From: Bin80 sp965207565
GTDB taxonomy: Bacteria; Bacteroidota; Rhodothermia; Rhodothermales; Bin80
Assembly: GCA_965207565.1 (NCBI GenBank)
Contig: CBDBMQ010000009.1
Location: 186,001-250,000, forward strand
DNA length: 64,000 nucleotides
Direction of reading: 5' to 3'
Shown: positions 47,161 through 55,696 of the stretch, one piece after another
Position numbering within the stretch: position 1 is the first letter of the stretch
Layout: every line of letters begins with the position of its first letter
Notes under the pieces: model-generated
Databases searched by the model: none
Seen by the model: only the letters and a program-made list of their open reading frames with translations
Told to the model about the DNA's origin: nothing
Position numbers and translations under genes: made by a program

Positions 47161-47883
47161 CTATAGAGCAATCTTGTGTGCTTTGATGGACTGAATACGT
47201 TTATCTTGAATGATCTTGCCATCACGCAACTCAATGATACGTTGCGTGCAATTCGCGACATCAGATTCGTGAGTGATGAGCAGTACCGTCATTCCCTGGT
47301 CGTGAAGTTCCTGAAAGAGAGAGAGCACTTCAATGGAGGTATGGCTATCCAGGTTGCCGGTCGGCTCATCGGCCAAGAGGATGGATGGATTGGTTACCAG
47401 TGCACGTGCAATGGCGACGCGTTGCTGCTGACCACCCGAGAGCTCGTTAGGTTCATGGTCCATACGATCCCCAAGTCCAACACGCTCAAGAGCCTCTTCA
47501 GCCGTTTTTCGAATTTGAATTTTGCGCCGGGATCGGTCATAGAGAAGAGGTAACTCAACATTTTCAAGAGCAGTCGTTCGAGCAAGCAGGTTAAAACCCT
47601 GAAAAACAAAGCCAATCTTGCTGTTTCGAATATCGGCCAACTGGTTGCGGGATAAATTCTCTACATGGACATCATCTAGGAAGTAGGTCCCCGAGGTAGG
47701 GTAATCCAGGCAGCCGATAATATTCATCAGAGTGGATTTTCCCGAGCCGGAAGCCCCCACAATCGCAATCATTTCGCCCCGTTCGACCGTCAGATTAATC
47801 CCCTGCAGAGCGTGTACCTCGGTCTTGCCCATGGTATAAACCTTGGTCAATCCCTGTGTCCGCATCACTGGTTCACGTTCCAT
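47161..47883 (-). CDS. ABC transporter ATP-binding protein (MacB/LolD-type)
   Basis: A 240-residue ATPase with Walker A GASGSGKSTLMNIIG at about 43-57, Q-loop FVFQGFNLL, signature LSGGQQQRVAIARAL, Walker B SILLADEPTGNLD and H-loop LLITHES. It matches the ATPases of MacAB-TolC-like efflux and of LolCDE. It stands 5 bp downstream of the adaptor gene and 37 bp upstream of the permease gene. Confidence 0.95.
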   Translation of the reverse strand: MEREPVMRTQGLTKVYTMGKTEVHALQGINLTVERGEMIAIVGASGSGKSTLMNIIGCLDYPTSGTYFLDDVHVENLSRNQLADIRNSKIGFVFQGFNLLARTTALENVELPLLYDRSRRKIQIRKTAEEALERVGLGDRMDHEPNELSGGQQQRVAIARALVTNPSILLADEPTGNLDSHTSIEVLSLFQELHDQGMTVLLITHESDVANCTQRIIELRDGKIIQDKRIQSIKAHKIAL

Positions 47884-47888
47884 GTGGA

Positions 47889-49154
47889 CTAAAATCCTCC
47901 TGGACGAAAACGTTGTTGGGCGCGCTGAAATGGGTTATTTGAGTCTTCGTCTTCCTGTTGTGTGACCCCCGCGATGACTTGCAGGCCAGGCTGAAGGCGT
48001 GAACTGGACACTTCAGTCATTTGGCCGTTCGTGATTCCAATTTGTGCGGGAACGACCATTAGTTCGTTATTTTCATCCAGAGACCAGATCATGGTGAAAT
48101 TATTCGCACCTCCTCCGAAGCCACCTGTTCCGTTGCCGCTCCATGTACTACCATTGCTAGGCCGGTTGCCGTTTCCTGGATTTGCACTGTCGCCAGGCCC
48201 ATCTCCCCCCGCTGCCTCTCTGCGTGCACGAATGGTTTCAAACATTCGCGGAGTTGCCCGAAAACGCAGCGCAGCATTGGGTAGTTTGAGAACGTTGGTG
48301 GCAGATTTGATCACAAAATCAACAGTGGCCGTCATGCCGGGCAAAAGGCGTCCGTCAGGATTTTCAACGTCAACGACAACGGTGTAATTCACCACGTTTT
48401 CTTCAACCGTTGATTGTAGGCGTACCTGTCGGACCATTCCGGTAAACATTTCATCAGGATATGCCTGTACGGTAAATCGGGCGAATTGTCCTTCCTGGAT
48501 CTGTCCGATGTCACTCTCATCTACAGATGCAAGGATTTCCATACGGGAGAGATCGTCAGCAATCAGGAAGAGCTGAGGTGCAGAAAAGCTCGCTGCCACC
48601 GTCTGGCCAACATCCACATTCCGCTCAATGACGGTCCCGGAAATCGGAGCTATAATTGTAGCATAACTCAGATTTTGTCGAGCACGATCCAGGCTGATTT
48701 CTGCACTCTTAGTTGTTGCTTCGGCAATGTCCAAGTCGTACTGTGCCCGGGAATAGTCTATCTCGGTCACGAATTGTTGCTCGTACAGGGGCTGCAACCG
48801 TTCCAGTTCTCGCCGGGCCTGTCGGAGCTGCGCCTGGTTTCGCTCCAGATTGGATTCCGCGTCACGCACAGCACTCCACAGGAGTGTGGTATCAATCCGG
48901 GCGATCACTTGCCCCTCGTATACACGGTCATTGAAGTCGACATAAATACTGGCAATAATGCCAGAAACCTGGGTGCCAACCTGGACCGTTGTCACAGCAT
49001 CCAGTGCTCCTGTGCTTGCCACAACAGATTCGAGATCGCCTTCTTCAAGCGTCACGAACCGGTAAGGGCTGACAGGCTCAGCGGAGCCCCGGTTGAAATA
49101 CCAGAGCGAGGCGCCGGCAATCACGATCACGGTTACGATGATAGAGAATCGCAT
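47889..49154 (-). CDS. MacA-like periplasmic efflux adaptor
   Basis: The start at ATG 49154 (MRFSIIVTVIVIAGASLWYF) is preferred: it provides the single N-terminal membrane anchor, while the longer frame reads back into the overlapping upstream gene. The 421-residue protein has the lipoyl/barrel-sandwich half VQVGTQVSGIIASIYVDFND, a coiled-coil hairpin (LERNQAQLRQARRELERLQP), and the second lipoyl half IIAPISGTVIERNVDVGQTV. A Gly/Asn-rich linker (GDSANPGNGNRP, SGNGTGGFGGG) interrupts the membrane-proximal domain. It bridges the ABC permease to the outer membrane. Confidence 0.92.
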   Translation of the reverse strand: MRFSIIVTVIVIAGASLWYFNRGSAEPVSPYRFVTLEEGDLESVVASTGALDAVTTVQVGTQVSGIIASIYVDFNDRVYEGQVIARIDTTLLWSAVRDAESNLERNQAQLRQARRELERLQPLYEQQFVTEIDYSRAQYDLDIAEATTKSAEISLDRARQNLSYATIIAPISGTVIERNVDVGQTVAASFSAPQLFLIADDLSRMEILASVDESDIGQIQEGQFARFTVQAYPDEMFTGMVRQVRLQSTVEENVVNYTVVVDVENPDGRLLPGMTATVDFVIKSATNVLKLPNAALRFRATPRMFETIRARREAAGGDGPGDSANPGNGNRPSNGSTWSGNGTGGFGGGANNFTMIWSLDENNELMVVPAQIGITNGQMTEVSSSRLQPGLQVIAGVTQQEDEDSNNPFQRAQQRFRPGGF

Positions 49155-49164
49155 CAGAGTTAGA

Positions 49165-49605
49165 TTAGTATTGGGATTTTTGGTTCGAGGAATCCTTTCG
49201 GGATGAGCGGCGCTGATCCGATGACCGACCTCGTCGGTTTCTTCGATGCTTTTGTTCTCGGTCCAACCAGGCTTCAAGGCGCTGCCATTGCTCCGGTGTG
49301 AGAACTTGTTGCATATCAGCAATTAAGATCTGGTGGTGAACGGCCAGACTGTCGATCATGCGTCGGCGCTGTTGCATCAATGATTGTTCGGAGCGACGTA
49401 CAATGGTTCTGACTTCTGTGAGTTGTTCTTCATCTTGAAAATCAATGACCCGTTCAATGTGACGCATGAGTCCACCTTGAATTCGAGTTTCAGACAGAGT
49501 AACGTTTCGGCGATGTTGCCAGGCACTGGTTCCCAGGATACCAATGGCAATTCCAATAATTAAGGTACATCCAAGGATGACCAGCGATTTAACACGAGTA
49601 CTCAT
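49165..49605 (-). CDS. Spy/ZraP-like periplasmic protein, second copy
   Basis: A 146-residue protein with an N-terminal membrane segment (SLVILGCTLIIGIAIGILGT), then helices with EEQLTEVRTIVRRSEQSLMQ, QQRRRMIDSLAVHHQILIAD and the LTPEQWQRLEAWLDREQKHR motif typical of the LTxxQ/Spy/CnrR family. The Arg/Ser-rich tail is unusual. Such proteins are envelope chaperones or sensors of metal or envelope stress. Its ATG overlaps the stop of the upstream gene (ATGA) and its stop is 10 bp before the adaptor start, so it is in the operon. Confidence 0.7.
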   Translation of the reverse strand: MSTRVKSLVILGCTLIIGIAIGILGTSAWQHRRNVTLSETRIQGGLMRHIERVIDFQDEEQLTEVRTIVRRSEQSLMQQRRRMIDSLAVHHQILIADMQQVLTPEQWQRLEAWLDREQKHRRNRRGRSSDQRRSSRKDSSNQKSQY

Positions 49606-49937
49606 GGGATTGTTGGGGGGGATTCGTCCAAATCTGTGGAATAGGCGGTCGTAAGTGTCAAGGGTTGCAGGCCGAAAACAATTTCTGTCGTTGTAGGGGG
49701 AACCTCATAGCTACGACTGATAAACGTGTTGTAGGAGAGAAACCCCAAGGCAAAGAGTACACTTGCGAGGGTGACGGGCTTGAAGGCAGACCAGATTATT
49801 TCAAAAAAGTGCTCTTCCGACGGATTGATTGTTCGGATCTGTCGCATGATGCGATCAGGAAGGAACGGCTGAGTGCCGGATTCAGCATTGATTTCCGCCG
49901 CTTCCTGGAGTAACTTATGCAAGTGAGGATCTTTCAT
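49602..49937 (-). CDS. Putative anti-sigma factor (single-pass membrane protein)
   Basis: The start at ATG 49937 (MKDPHLHKLLQEAAEINAES) is 34 bp after the sigma-factor stop; the longer upstream frame overlaps the sigma gene. The 111-residue product has a cytoplasmic helical N-terminus, one TM segment (PVTLASVLFALGFLSYNTFI) and a short periplasmic tail. Size, topology and position directly behind an ECF sigma gene suggest an anti-sigma factor, but no zinc-binding HxxxCxxC motif is visible, so the call is inference. Confidence 0.6.
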   Translation of the reverse strand: MKDPHLHKLLQEAAEINAESGTQPFLPDRIMRQIRTINPSEEHFFEIIWSAFKPVTLASVLFALGFLSYNTFISRSYEVPPTTTEIVFGLQPLTLTTAYSTDLDESPPTIP

Positions 49938-49971
49938 AGGAGAAATAACTTGTTTGATTCGATACCTTTGT

Positions 49972-50547
49972 CTAATTCTCTTCTTCAAGGATGGGCCCCA
50001 GGATCGTACGCAGATGAGCCGTCGCACGGCTTAATCTGGACATTACCGTACCTTGGGCGATCCCAAGTAGTTCAGCAGTTTCGATGACGGAGTATCCATC
50101 AATCAGTCGAAGTACAACGACTGCACGGTGATGGGGCTTAAGTTGATTCATCGCTGAATTAATGAGTTGTATCCGATCAAAGCGTTCTGATTCAGGATCA
50201 TTGGCTCCTGGTTCCGGTAATTTGTCATCATCCCGGCTGATGAATCGCGAACGCAGGTTTTTTCGTTGTCGAAGAACATCAAGGGATGCATTAATCGCAA
50301 TCCGTGTGAGGTACGTACGGCAGGCTGCCTCTCCGCGGAACCGGTGAAGTGCTTTATAAAATCGAATGAAGACCACTTGAACCACATCATCCACGTCAGA
50401 GGTATTGCCAAGCATACCTGCAACGGTACGAGCCACCGTATGTTGATGTCGTTCAAGTATCTCGCGAAATGCATTTTGATCTCCCTTTCGTGTGCGATCA
50501 AGCAGGATTTCATCTGAAGAAATGGTTCCCACTTTTTCACGACTCAA
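49972..50547 (-). CDS. ECF RNA polymerase sigma factor
   Basis: A 191-residue sigma-70-family protein. Region 2 reads AFREILERHQHTVARTVAGM to DVDDVVQVVFIRFYKALHRF; region 4 reads LKPHHRAVVVLRLIDGYSVI and TAELLGIAQGTVMSRLSRAT, a typical HTH. It lacks domains other than sigma2 and sigma4, which defines ECF type. With a likely anti-sigma factor and two Spy-like proteins in the operon, it probably senses cell-envelope stress and turns on this efflux operon. Confidence 0.93.
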   Translation of the reverse strand: MSREKVGTISSDEILLDRTRKGDQNAFREILERHQHTVARTVAGMLGNTSDVDDVVQVVFIRFYKALHRFRGEAACRTYLTRIAINASLDVLRQRKNLRSRFISRDDDKLPEPGANDPESERFDRIQLINSAMNQLKPHHRAVVVLRLIDGYSVIETAELLGIAQGTVMSRLSRATAHLRTILGPILEEEN

Positions 50548-50641
50548 CGTTATGGTTCATTTTTTTTGCACGGTACAAGACCATTTCATTGGTGTCTTTT
50601 TTCCAGAGGCAAAGCAGATCGATCTATAAGCAGAGCGGAGG

Positions 50642-51064
50642 TTACGGGCGATCCTCTTGATTTCCGCGACGCCTTTGTTGTCTTCGTTCTCGGGCCTGAT
50701 TGTCTATAAATGTTCGGTAAGAGGTCATTTGTTCAGGTGTCAAAAGCGCTGCAAGTGCAGTTTCGGTTTCCCGATTGATTGCCTGACGTTTGGCACGCAT
50801 GGCCTGAAACTGACCGCGACCTCCGCCGGGCTCAGGTCGAATAGCCATCAAAGAATTTGCCTGGGCTTCCAGGATCGCACGAACCGCTGGAACCTGTTCA
50901 TCCGCAAGCTCAAGCTTGGAGATCAGCGTGTCAATGAGGGCTTCCTGCATTTCTGGTGGGTTAGCGCGCGGCCCGCGTGGTCCTCGCTGGGCGAAACCAC
51001 TCTGGACAAAAAACAGCCCACTCAAGAGCAGAATCAAGCATGGAAAAGAGGATGTGTGACGCAT
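50642..51064 (-). CDS. Spy/LTxxQ-like periplasmic protein, first copy
   Basis: ATG 51064 begins MRHTSSFPCLILLLSGLFFV with a Sec signal up to about residue 25. The mature 115 residues contain LELADEQVPAVRAILEAQAN and LAALLTPEQMTSYRTFIDNQ, the LTxxQ-type motif repeated in Spy proteins, and Arg-rich ends. It is the first gene of the sigma/efflux operon (94 bp ahead of the sigma gene) and is divergent from the PFK gene. Confidence 0.75.
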   Translation of the reverse strand: MRHTSSFPCLILLLSGLFFVQSGFAQRGPRGPRANPPEMQEALIDTLISKLELADEQVPAVRAILEAQANSLMAIRPEPGGGRGQFQAMRAKRQAINRETETALAALLTPEQMTSYRTFIDNQARERRQQRRRGNQEDRP

Positions 51065-51237
51065 GAGTTAAAAAAAATATCAAATTCTTTAGCTGCTTAG
51101 ACGATTTGTCGGAAAAAATCTTCCCGAACTCGCGTAAAAAACGAATTTGTCAGAGTGATCATTTTGTAAACAGTGTAACCGATTGCCTGACGTGTCGTAA
51201 TTTTCGGAGAAATCAACGTACTGAAATTAAACTCATT

Positions 51238-52430
51238 ATGGCATACAAAGGTACAATCGGAATTCTTACGGGTGGTGGCGATGTGCCGGGATTAAACCCG
51301 GCAATTCGTGCTGTTACCGTTCGTGCACTACGCGAAGGATACAGGGTACTCGGAATCAAGCGAGGGTGGGCAGGGCTGGTTGATCTTGTTCAGGATCCCG
51401 AGGTGGACAACTCAGGAAGTGTGCAAGAACTCAAGGAGCCCACGGTGAATGCTGCTGCACGCACAGGGGGGACATTCCTGCACAGCTCACGCACGCGGCC
51501 AAGCCACCTGCCGAAGAGCACACTGCCGGCACACTTGCGGGATCAGTTCAAGGACGAGGTTAATGATGTCACCTCCGCGGTGCTCTCGAATATCGAATAC
51601 CTTGGCATTGATTATCTCATTCCAATTGGGGGAGATGACACACTTAGCTATGGTTACCGCCTACACAAAGAAGGTGTGAAGGTCGTGGCAATCCCCAAAA
51701 CCATGGACAATGATGTGCCAGGTACGGATTATTGTATTGGGTTTGGTACATGCGTGACCAGAACGATTGAATTGGCCAATACATTACGGACTTCGGCAGG
51801 GTCACATGAGCGTTTTCTGGTCATTGAGGTCTTTGGTCGTTATGCAGGTTATTCAGCACTCTTGCCGGCGATGGCCGGTGCAGCGGACCGCTGCGTGATT
51901 CCCGAGGTTGATTTTGACGTAGATCAACTAACGGAGCTGATGGTCTATGATCGAAATCGAAATCCCAGTCGCTATTCTGTTGTATTGGTTTCGGAGGGGG
52001 CAAAAATCAGGGAGACGATCAGATGTCCTTTTTGGGGTCTGAGAAGGATCAGTACGGGCATGCGAAGCTGGGTGGGATCGGGATTCGGGTTGGCACAGAA
52101 TTGAAGCAGCGATCATCAGCGTATAATCAGGGTAAGCGGATCAATGTTGTGAATCAGCGACTGGGATATCTGGTGCGTTGCGGAGCGCCGGATGCCCTGG
52201 ATTCTGTCGTACCAATGGTGTACGGCAATTTAGCTCTGGATTTAATTCTGGAAGGTACATCGGGGCGTCTTGTGAATATTCGCAATGGAGTGTATGGAAA
52301 TATTTCGATGGAAGTAATTAACGGACCGCACAAAGTGGTGGATATCGAAAAATTCTATAATGCCGAGCGGCTTCGTCCCAATTTCAAGGACCTCCATGAT
52401 GCTCCTCTGTTCATCATGAACTCTGACTAG
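51238..52430 (+). CDS. pfp: Pyrophosphate-type 6-phosphofructokinase, one-base frameshift
   Basis: ATG 51238 begins MAYKGTIGILTGGGDVPGLN. GGDDTLSYGYR has Asp where ATP-dependent enzymes have Gly, and AIPKTMDNDVPGTDYCIGFG has the Lys of the PPi-dependent group; both mark a PPi-PFK. After LVSEGAK the frame breaks; adding one A to the run at 52002-52006 restores NQGDDQMSFLGSEKDQYGHA and the rest to 52430, about 398 residues. It interconverts fructose 6-phosphate and fructose 1,6-bisphosphate using PPi. A central glycolytic gene is unlikely to be lost, so a sequence error is suspected. Confidence 0.9.
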
Positions 52431-52515
52431 GGAGTAGCCTATTCTCCTTTCCAAATAGATCAAAGCAGTAGACGGTCCCGTTGGATGCAGACCAGAGCCT
52501 GTGGCTTGTCTGCTG

Positions 52516-52541
52516 TCCGAGAATGAAGATTTTTTCTCGGA
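52516..52541 (+). terminator. Hairpin terminator after phosphofructokinase gene
   Basis: TCCGAGA and TCTCGGA form a 7-bp stem; the loop includes a T run. No strong T tract follows the stem, so efficiency is uncertain. Confidence 0.5.
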
Positions 52542-52649
52542 AATAGCCGGAAAATTATAAAAAATTCCTGAATTGTTTGGCTATTATAATTATTTTTCCT
52601 AAATTATTAAGGTATTCACTTGCTTCATCCTTAATAAATCTGGAAAACA

Positions 52650-54014
52650 ATGCCTTACAAAAAACTTTATGCATTGGCAGGATTGGGTCTGCTGATGCCT
52701 TTCTCAGCTTTTGCCCAGGAAGCAGATGCAGTAGCTTCCATCAGCGGTGCAGATACGGCGTGGTTGCTGATTTCCACGGCTCTTGTTCTTCTGATGACCC
52801 CCGCGCTGGCGTTCTTTTATGGGGGGCTTGTCCGTTCTAAGAACGCACTCAATACAATGATGATGAGCTTTGTGGCCCTAGGAGTTTCCGGTACGCTGTG
52901 GGCGATTGCTGGATACTCTCTTGCCTTTGGCTCGGGGAATGCCTGGTTTGGCGATTTCTCAATGTCCTTTCTGACAGGTGTTGGGCTGGATCCCAATGGT
53001 ACAATCCCGGACATGCTTTTCATGGGATTTCAGGGAACGTTTGCCATCATTACTGCCGCACTCATATCCGGTGCAGTCGTAGAGCGAATGAAATTTATCC
53101 CTTATGTCATATTCATTGGTCTTTGGGGGTTGATCGTGTATGCACCAGTATGCCATTGGGTGTGGGGAGGTGGTTGGCTCGGTGAACTCGGTGCATTAGA
53201 CTTTGCCGGTGGTGCAGTTGTCCATGTAAATGCAGGAATTGCAGCGGTAGTAGCTGCACGGGTACTGGGTCCACGCAAAGATTATGGGCGGGAAGCACTT
53301 CTGCCTCATAACGTCCCCTTCGTACTCCTGGGGGCTGGTGTTCTCTGGTTTGGGTGGTTTGGTTTTAATGGTGGGAGTGCGCTTGCGGCAGATGGGATTG
53401 CTGCTCTGGCACTTGTCAACACATTGCTTGCACCGGCAGCAGGAGTCTTTGTCTGGACTCTATTGGATCAGTTTACCACAGGAAAAGTTACGGCAGTTGG
53501 TATTGCCACTGGCATCGTGGTTGGTCTGGTGGCCATCACACCGGCTGCAGGATTCGTGAGTCCCGGAGGGGCGATCATCTTGGGAGCAATTGCGGTAATC
53601 CCGAGCTATTTCATCATCAAATGGCGTACCAGAACGAGCCTGGATGATTCTTTGGATGTGTTTGCTGCCCACGGTGTGGGAGGAATTATGGGCGCACTGT
53701 TGACAGGAGTGTTGGCAACAGCAGCATTTGGTTCAGGGGTTGAGGGGCTATTTTTCAGTGGCGACTTTGGACAACTCGGAATCCAGGCTTTATCCGTTGG
53801 TGCAGTTGCGGTATATAGTGGTGGTTTGACGTACATCATTCTGAAGGTGATCGGGTTAGTAGTTGGTTTGCGGGCTGAATCCTTTGATGAAGGCTTGGGG
53901 ATGGATCTCGTGGCACATGGAGAAGAAGCATACGCAACGGGAGAAGGGGCTGTTCTGCTTCATGAGACAGAGGCACCTGCACGCGTCAACGGTATCAAAA
54001 ACGGCAACAAATAA
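52650..54014 (+). CDS. amt: Ammonium transporter
   Basis: The 454-residue protein starts MPYKKLYALAGLGLLMPFSA, a cleavable signal typical of Amt in these bacteria. Conserved motifs are FYGGLVRSKNALNTMMMSF, FQGTFAIITAALISGAVVER, HWVWGGGWL, DFAGGAVVHVNAGIAAVVAA and FDVFAAHGVGGIMGALLTG-like (FAAHGVGGIMG), with the conserved pore histidines in HVN and AAHG. It carries ammonium across the inner membrane. The PII gene follows 14 bp later, an arrangement found in most bacteria, so PII can gate the channel. Confidence 0.95.
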   Translation: MPYKKLYALAGLGLLMPFSAFAQEADAVASISGADTAWLLISTALVLLMTPALAFFYGGLVRSKNALNTMMMSFVALGVSGTLWAIAGYSLAFGSGNAWFGDFSMSFLTGVGLDPNGTIPDMLFMGFQGTFAIITAALISGAVVERMKFIPYVIFIGLWGLIVYAPVCHWVWGGGWLGELGALDFAGGAVVHVNAGIAAVVAARVLGPRKDYGREALLPHNVPFVLLGAGVLWFGWFGFNGGSALAADGIAALALVNTLLAPAAGVFVWTLLDQFTTGKVTAVGIATGIVVGLVAITPAAGFVSPGGAIILGAIAVIPSYFIIKWRTRTSLDDSLDVFAAHGVGGIMGALLTGVLATAAFGSGVEGLFFSGDFGQLGIQALSVGAVAVYSGGLTYIILKVIGLVVGLRAESFDEGLGMDLVAHGEEAYATGEGAVLLHETEAPARVNGIKNGNK

Positions 54015-54028
54015 AAAAATCAAATAAA

Positions 54029-54379
54029 ATGAAACTCGTAAAAGCAATCATCCGGCCATCAACCCTGTCGGATGTACTTCGCGCTCTCTATGCAGCAGAT
54101 ATTACCGGACTGACGGTCTCGAAAGTGCGTGGACATGGCGGTGAAGTAGAAGTGGTTGGAACGTATCGCGGAACGACCGCGAAAATGGAATTACAAGACA
54201 AGATCATGATTGACATAGGTGTCTCTGATGATTTTGTCGATGTTGCTGTGGACGCGATCTGCGACGCTGCAGCCACAGGTAATGTCGGTGACGGCAAGAT
54301 TTTCGTATTTCCGGCTGAACGCGTTATTCGCGTTCGAACCAGAGAGGAGGATGTGGCAGCGGTGACCCCTGTACGTTAA
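54029..54379 (+). CDS. PII signalling protein (GlnK-like) without uridylylation Tyr51
   Basis: A 116-residue PII protein starting MKLVKAIIRPSTLSDVLRAL. The B-loop and C-terminal signature is present (AATGNVGDGKIFVFPAERVI, then RVRTREEDV). The T-loop aligns without gaps: Tyr46-Arg-Gly48 is kept, but position 51, the uridylylated Tyr in GlnB/GlnK, is Ala (TYRGTTA). So it would not be modified by GlnD-type enzymes; control by ATP/ADP and 2-oxoglutarate, with binding to the Amt channel, is inferred. Confidence 0.88.
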   Translation: MKLVKAIIRPSTLSDVLRALYAADITGLTVSKVRGHGGEVEVVGTYRGTTAKMELQDKIMIDIGVSDDFVDVAVDAICDAAATGNVGDGKIFVFPAERVIRVRTREEDVAAVTPVR

Positions 54380-54833
54380 CCAGGGGGATGGTATCGGGGA
54401 CTTATGGGGTTTGTCTGTACAGGTGTAGTTGATTTGGTTGTGTTTGGGGTGACGAACTTGGCGAGAAAATCAATCGCTGACGGGGGATGCAGAGCTATGT
54501 CTAGAGTTACTAAGGCAGGCAATGAGCGATGAAATACCCATGGGACTCATTCTGTGTGTCGGTTTGAGATACAATTCGCTTCCCTAGGTTCGCGCTCAAG
54601 CGAGCCAGGGTGCCCAGCCGAGGTGCCTGGAGTTTTTCTCTGGGTACCTCGGCTTTTTTATTCGTGATGTTTCAGAGACCATGCTGCATCAAACAGTGGC
54701 GTAACAGGGAGCGGTTTTGAATCATGGATAGGGAAACGTACTCTTTGTGGAGCAAGGCATGAAAGGGGTGAGAATGATTGGGACCCCTTGGCACGCTATT
54801 CGGTTGCAGATGTAATTTTGTACCCGATTTGGA
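54380..54833. other. Spacer with terminator, no gene seen
   Basis: About 450 bp between the PII gene and nfeD. It holds a terminator (54616-54660); no ORF or known RNA fold was recognised. A short transcript ending at that terminator is possible. Confidence 0.5.
54616..54660 (+). terminator. Strong rho-independent terminator
   Basis: AGCCGAGGTGCC pairs with GGGTACCTCGGCT (one bulge) around a loop of about 14 nt and is followed by TTTTTTA. It is 240 bp from the PII stop, so it more likely ends a transcript that starts in this spacer, perhaps a small RNA, than the amt operon itself. Confidence 0.75.
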
Positions 54834-55382
54834 ATGGACGCATTGTATTGGATCAGCCTCATTGTTGGTGGAGTGTTTGTTTTACTTTCTTTGATCGGTG
54901 GAGGTGATTCAGATCTTGATGCCGACTTGGACGCAGATCTGGATGCCGATATGGATCTGGATTCGGATGTGGGAGCAGGTTGGGTAGACCTATTTTCAGT
55001 ACGTACGATTTTTCTGTTTGCGGCGTTCTTTGGTATGTGTGGTGTGCTGCTGCCTTTTGCGAACGTGAATGAAATCGTACGACTGTTCGCGTCATTAGCC
55101 GTTGGTCTAACGGTTGGGATCGGCGGAAATTATGTGATCAAGCGTATCGGATATGCACACATTTCCAGCGAGGTTACTGCTTCGGATCTCACGGGTCGGA
55201 CCGCCGAAGTGATTATTCCATTTGGGCGTTCAGATGTAGGCAAAATCGTTTTGGTCACAAAAGGGCAGCGTATGCAATTCAAGGCATGTGGATTCGAAGG
55301 AGAAGAAGAGGCCTTTGTTCAAGGGGAAGAGGTTGTAGTTGTTCGTATGGAGGGGGCAGTGGCAGAGGTATTGAAGACATAG
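54834..55382 (+). CDS. NfeD-like membrane protein
   Basis: A 182-residue protein with an N-terminal TM segment (WISLIVGGVFVLLSLIGGG), an unusual acidic repeat (DSDLDADLDADLDADMDLDS) at about 25-45, two further TM segments (TIFLFAAFFGMCGVLLPFA and VRLFASLAVGLTVGIGGNYV), and a C-terminal OB-fold domain starting SDLTGRTAEVIIPFGRSDVG. NfeD proteins pair with SPFH/flotillin proteins, which here is the next gene, 314 bp away. Function is in membrane microdomain organisation. Confidence 0.82.
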   Translation: MDALYWISLIVGGVFVLLSLIGGGDSDLDADLDADLDADMDLDSDVGAGWVDLFSVRTIFLFAAFFGMCGVLLPFANVNEIVRLFASLAVGLTVGIGGNYVIKRIGYAHISSEVTASDLTGRTAEVIIPFGRSDVGKIVLVTKGQRMQFKACGFEGEEEAFVQGEEVVVVRMEGAVAEVLKT

Positions 55383-55696
55383 CTTTTCTAAAGCTATGTC
55401 TTTTGACAATCGGCATGTAATCTGAATGGACATGCCTACGAGTTGCTTCAGTTTGCATCTATGTTTGTTTCTCTTCGGTTCGGCTAGAAAATACTTGTGG
55501 GTTTCATATATCTTCTCCCCGTGGCGATAGGATGTGGACGCCGGAATGCCTATGTTTAGACGAACTAAAAGTCCTCATCATAATTAAGGGCACAATTCTC
55601 GAACTCAACCAGAATTGAAGTGTGGTTTTTGTGCGCAAGGCATAGAAGGTGCTTCATTCCCCCTGAGCAGTCCCTGTTATCATATAATTTCTCAAA
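55383..55696. other. Spacer between nfeD and flotillin, no gene seen
   Basis: 314 bp without a supported gene. A promoter for the flotillin gene is expected here because the gap is too long for simple coupling. Confidence 0.4.

Noticed and set aside
54380..54660. Riboswitch or tRNA in the spacer after the PII gene
   Set aside because: Only the terminator hairpin is clear; no cloverleaf or known aptamer pattern was found.
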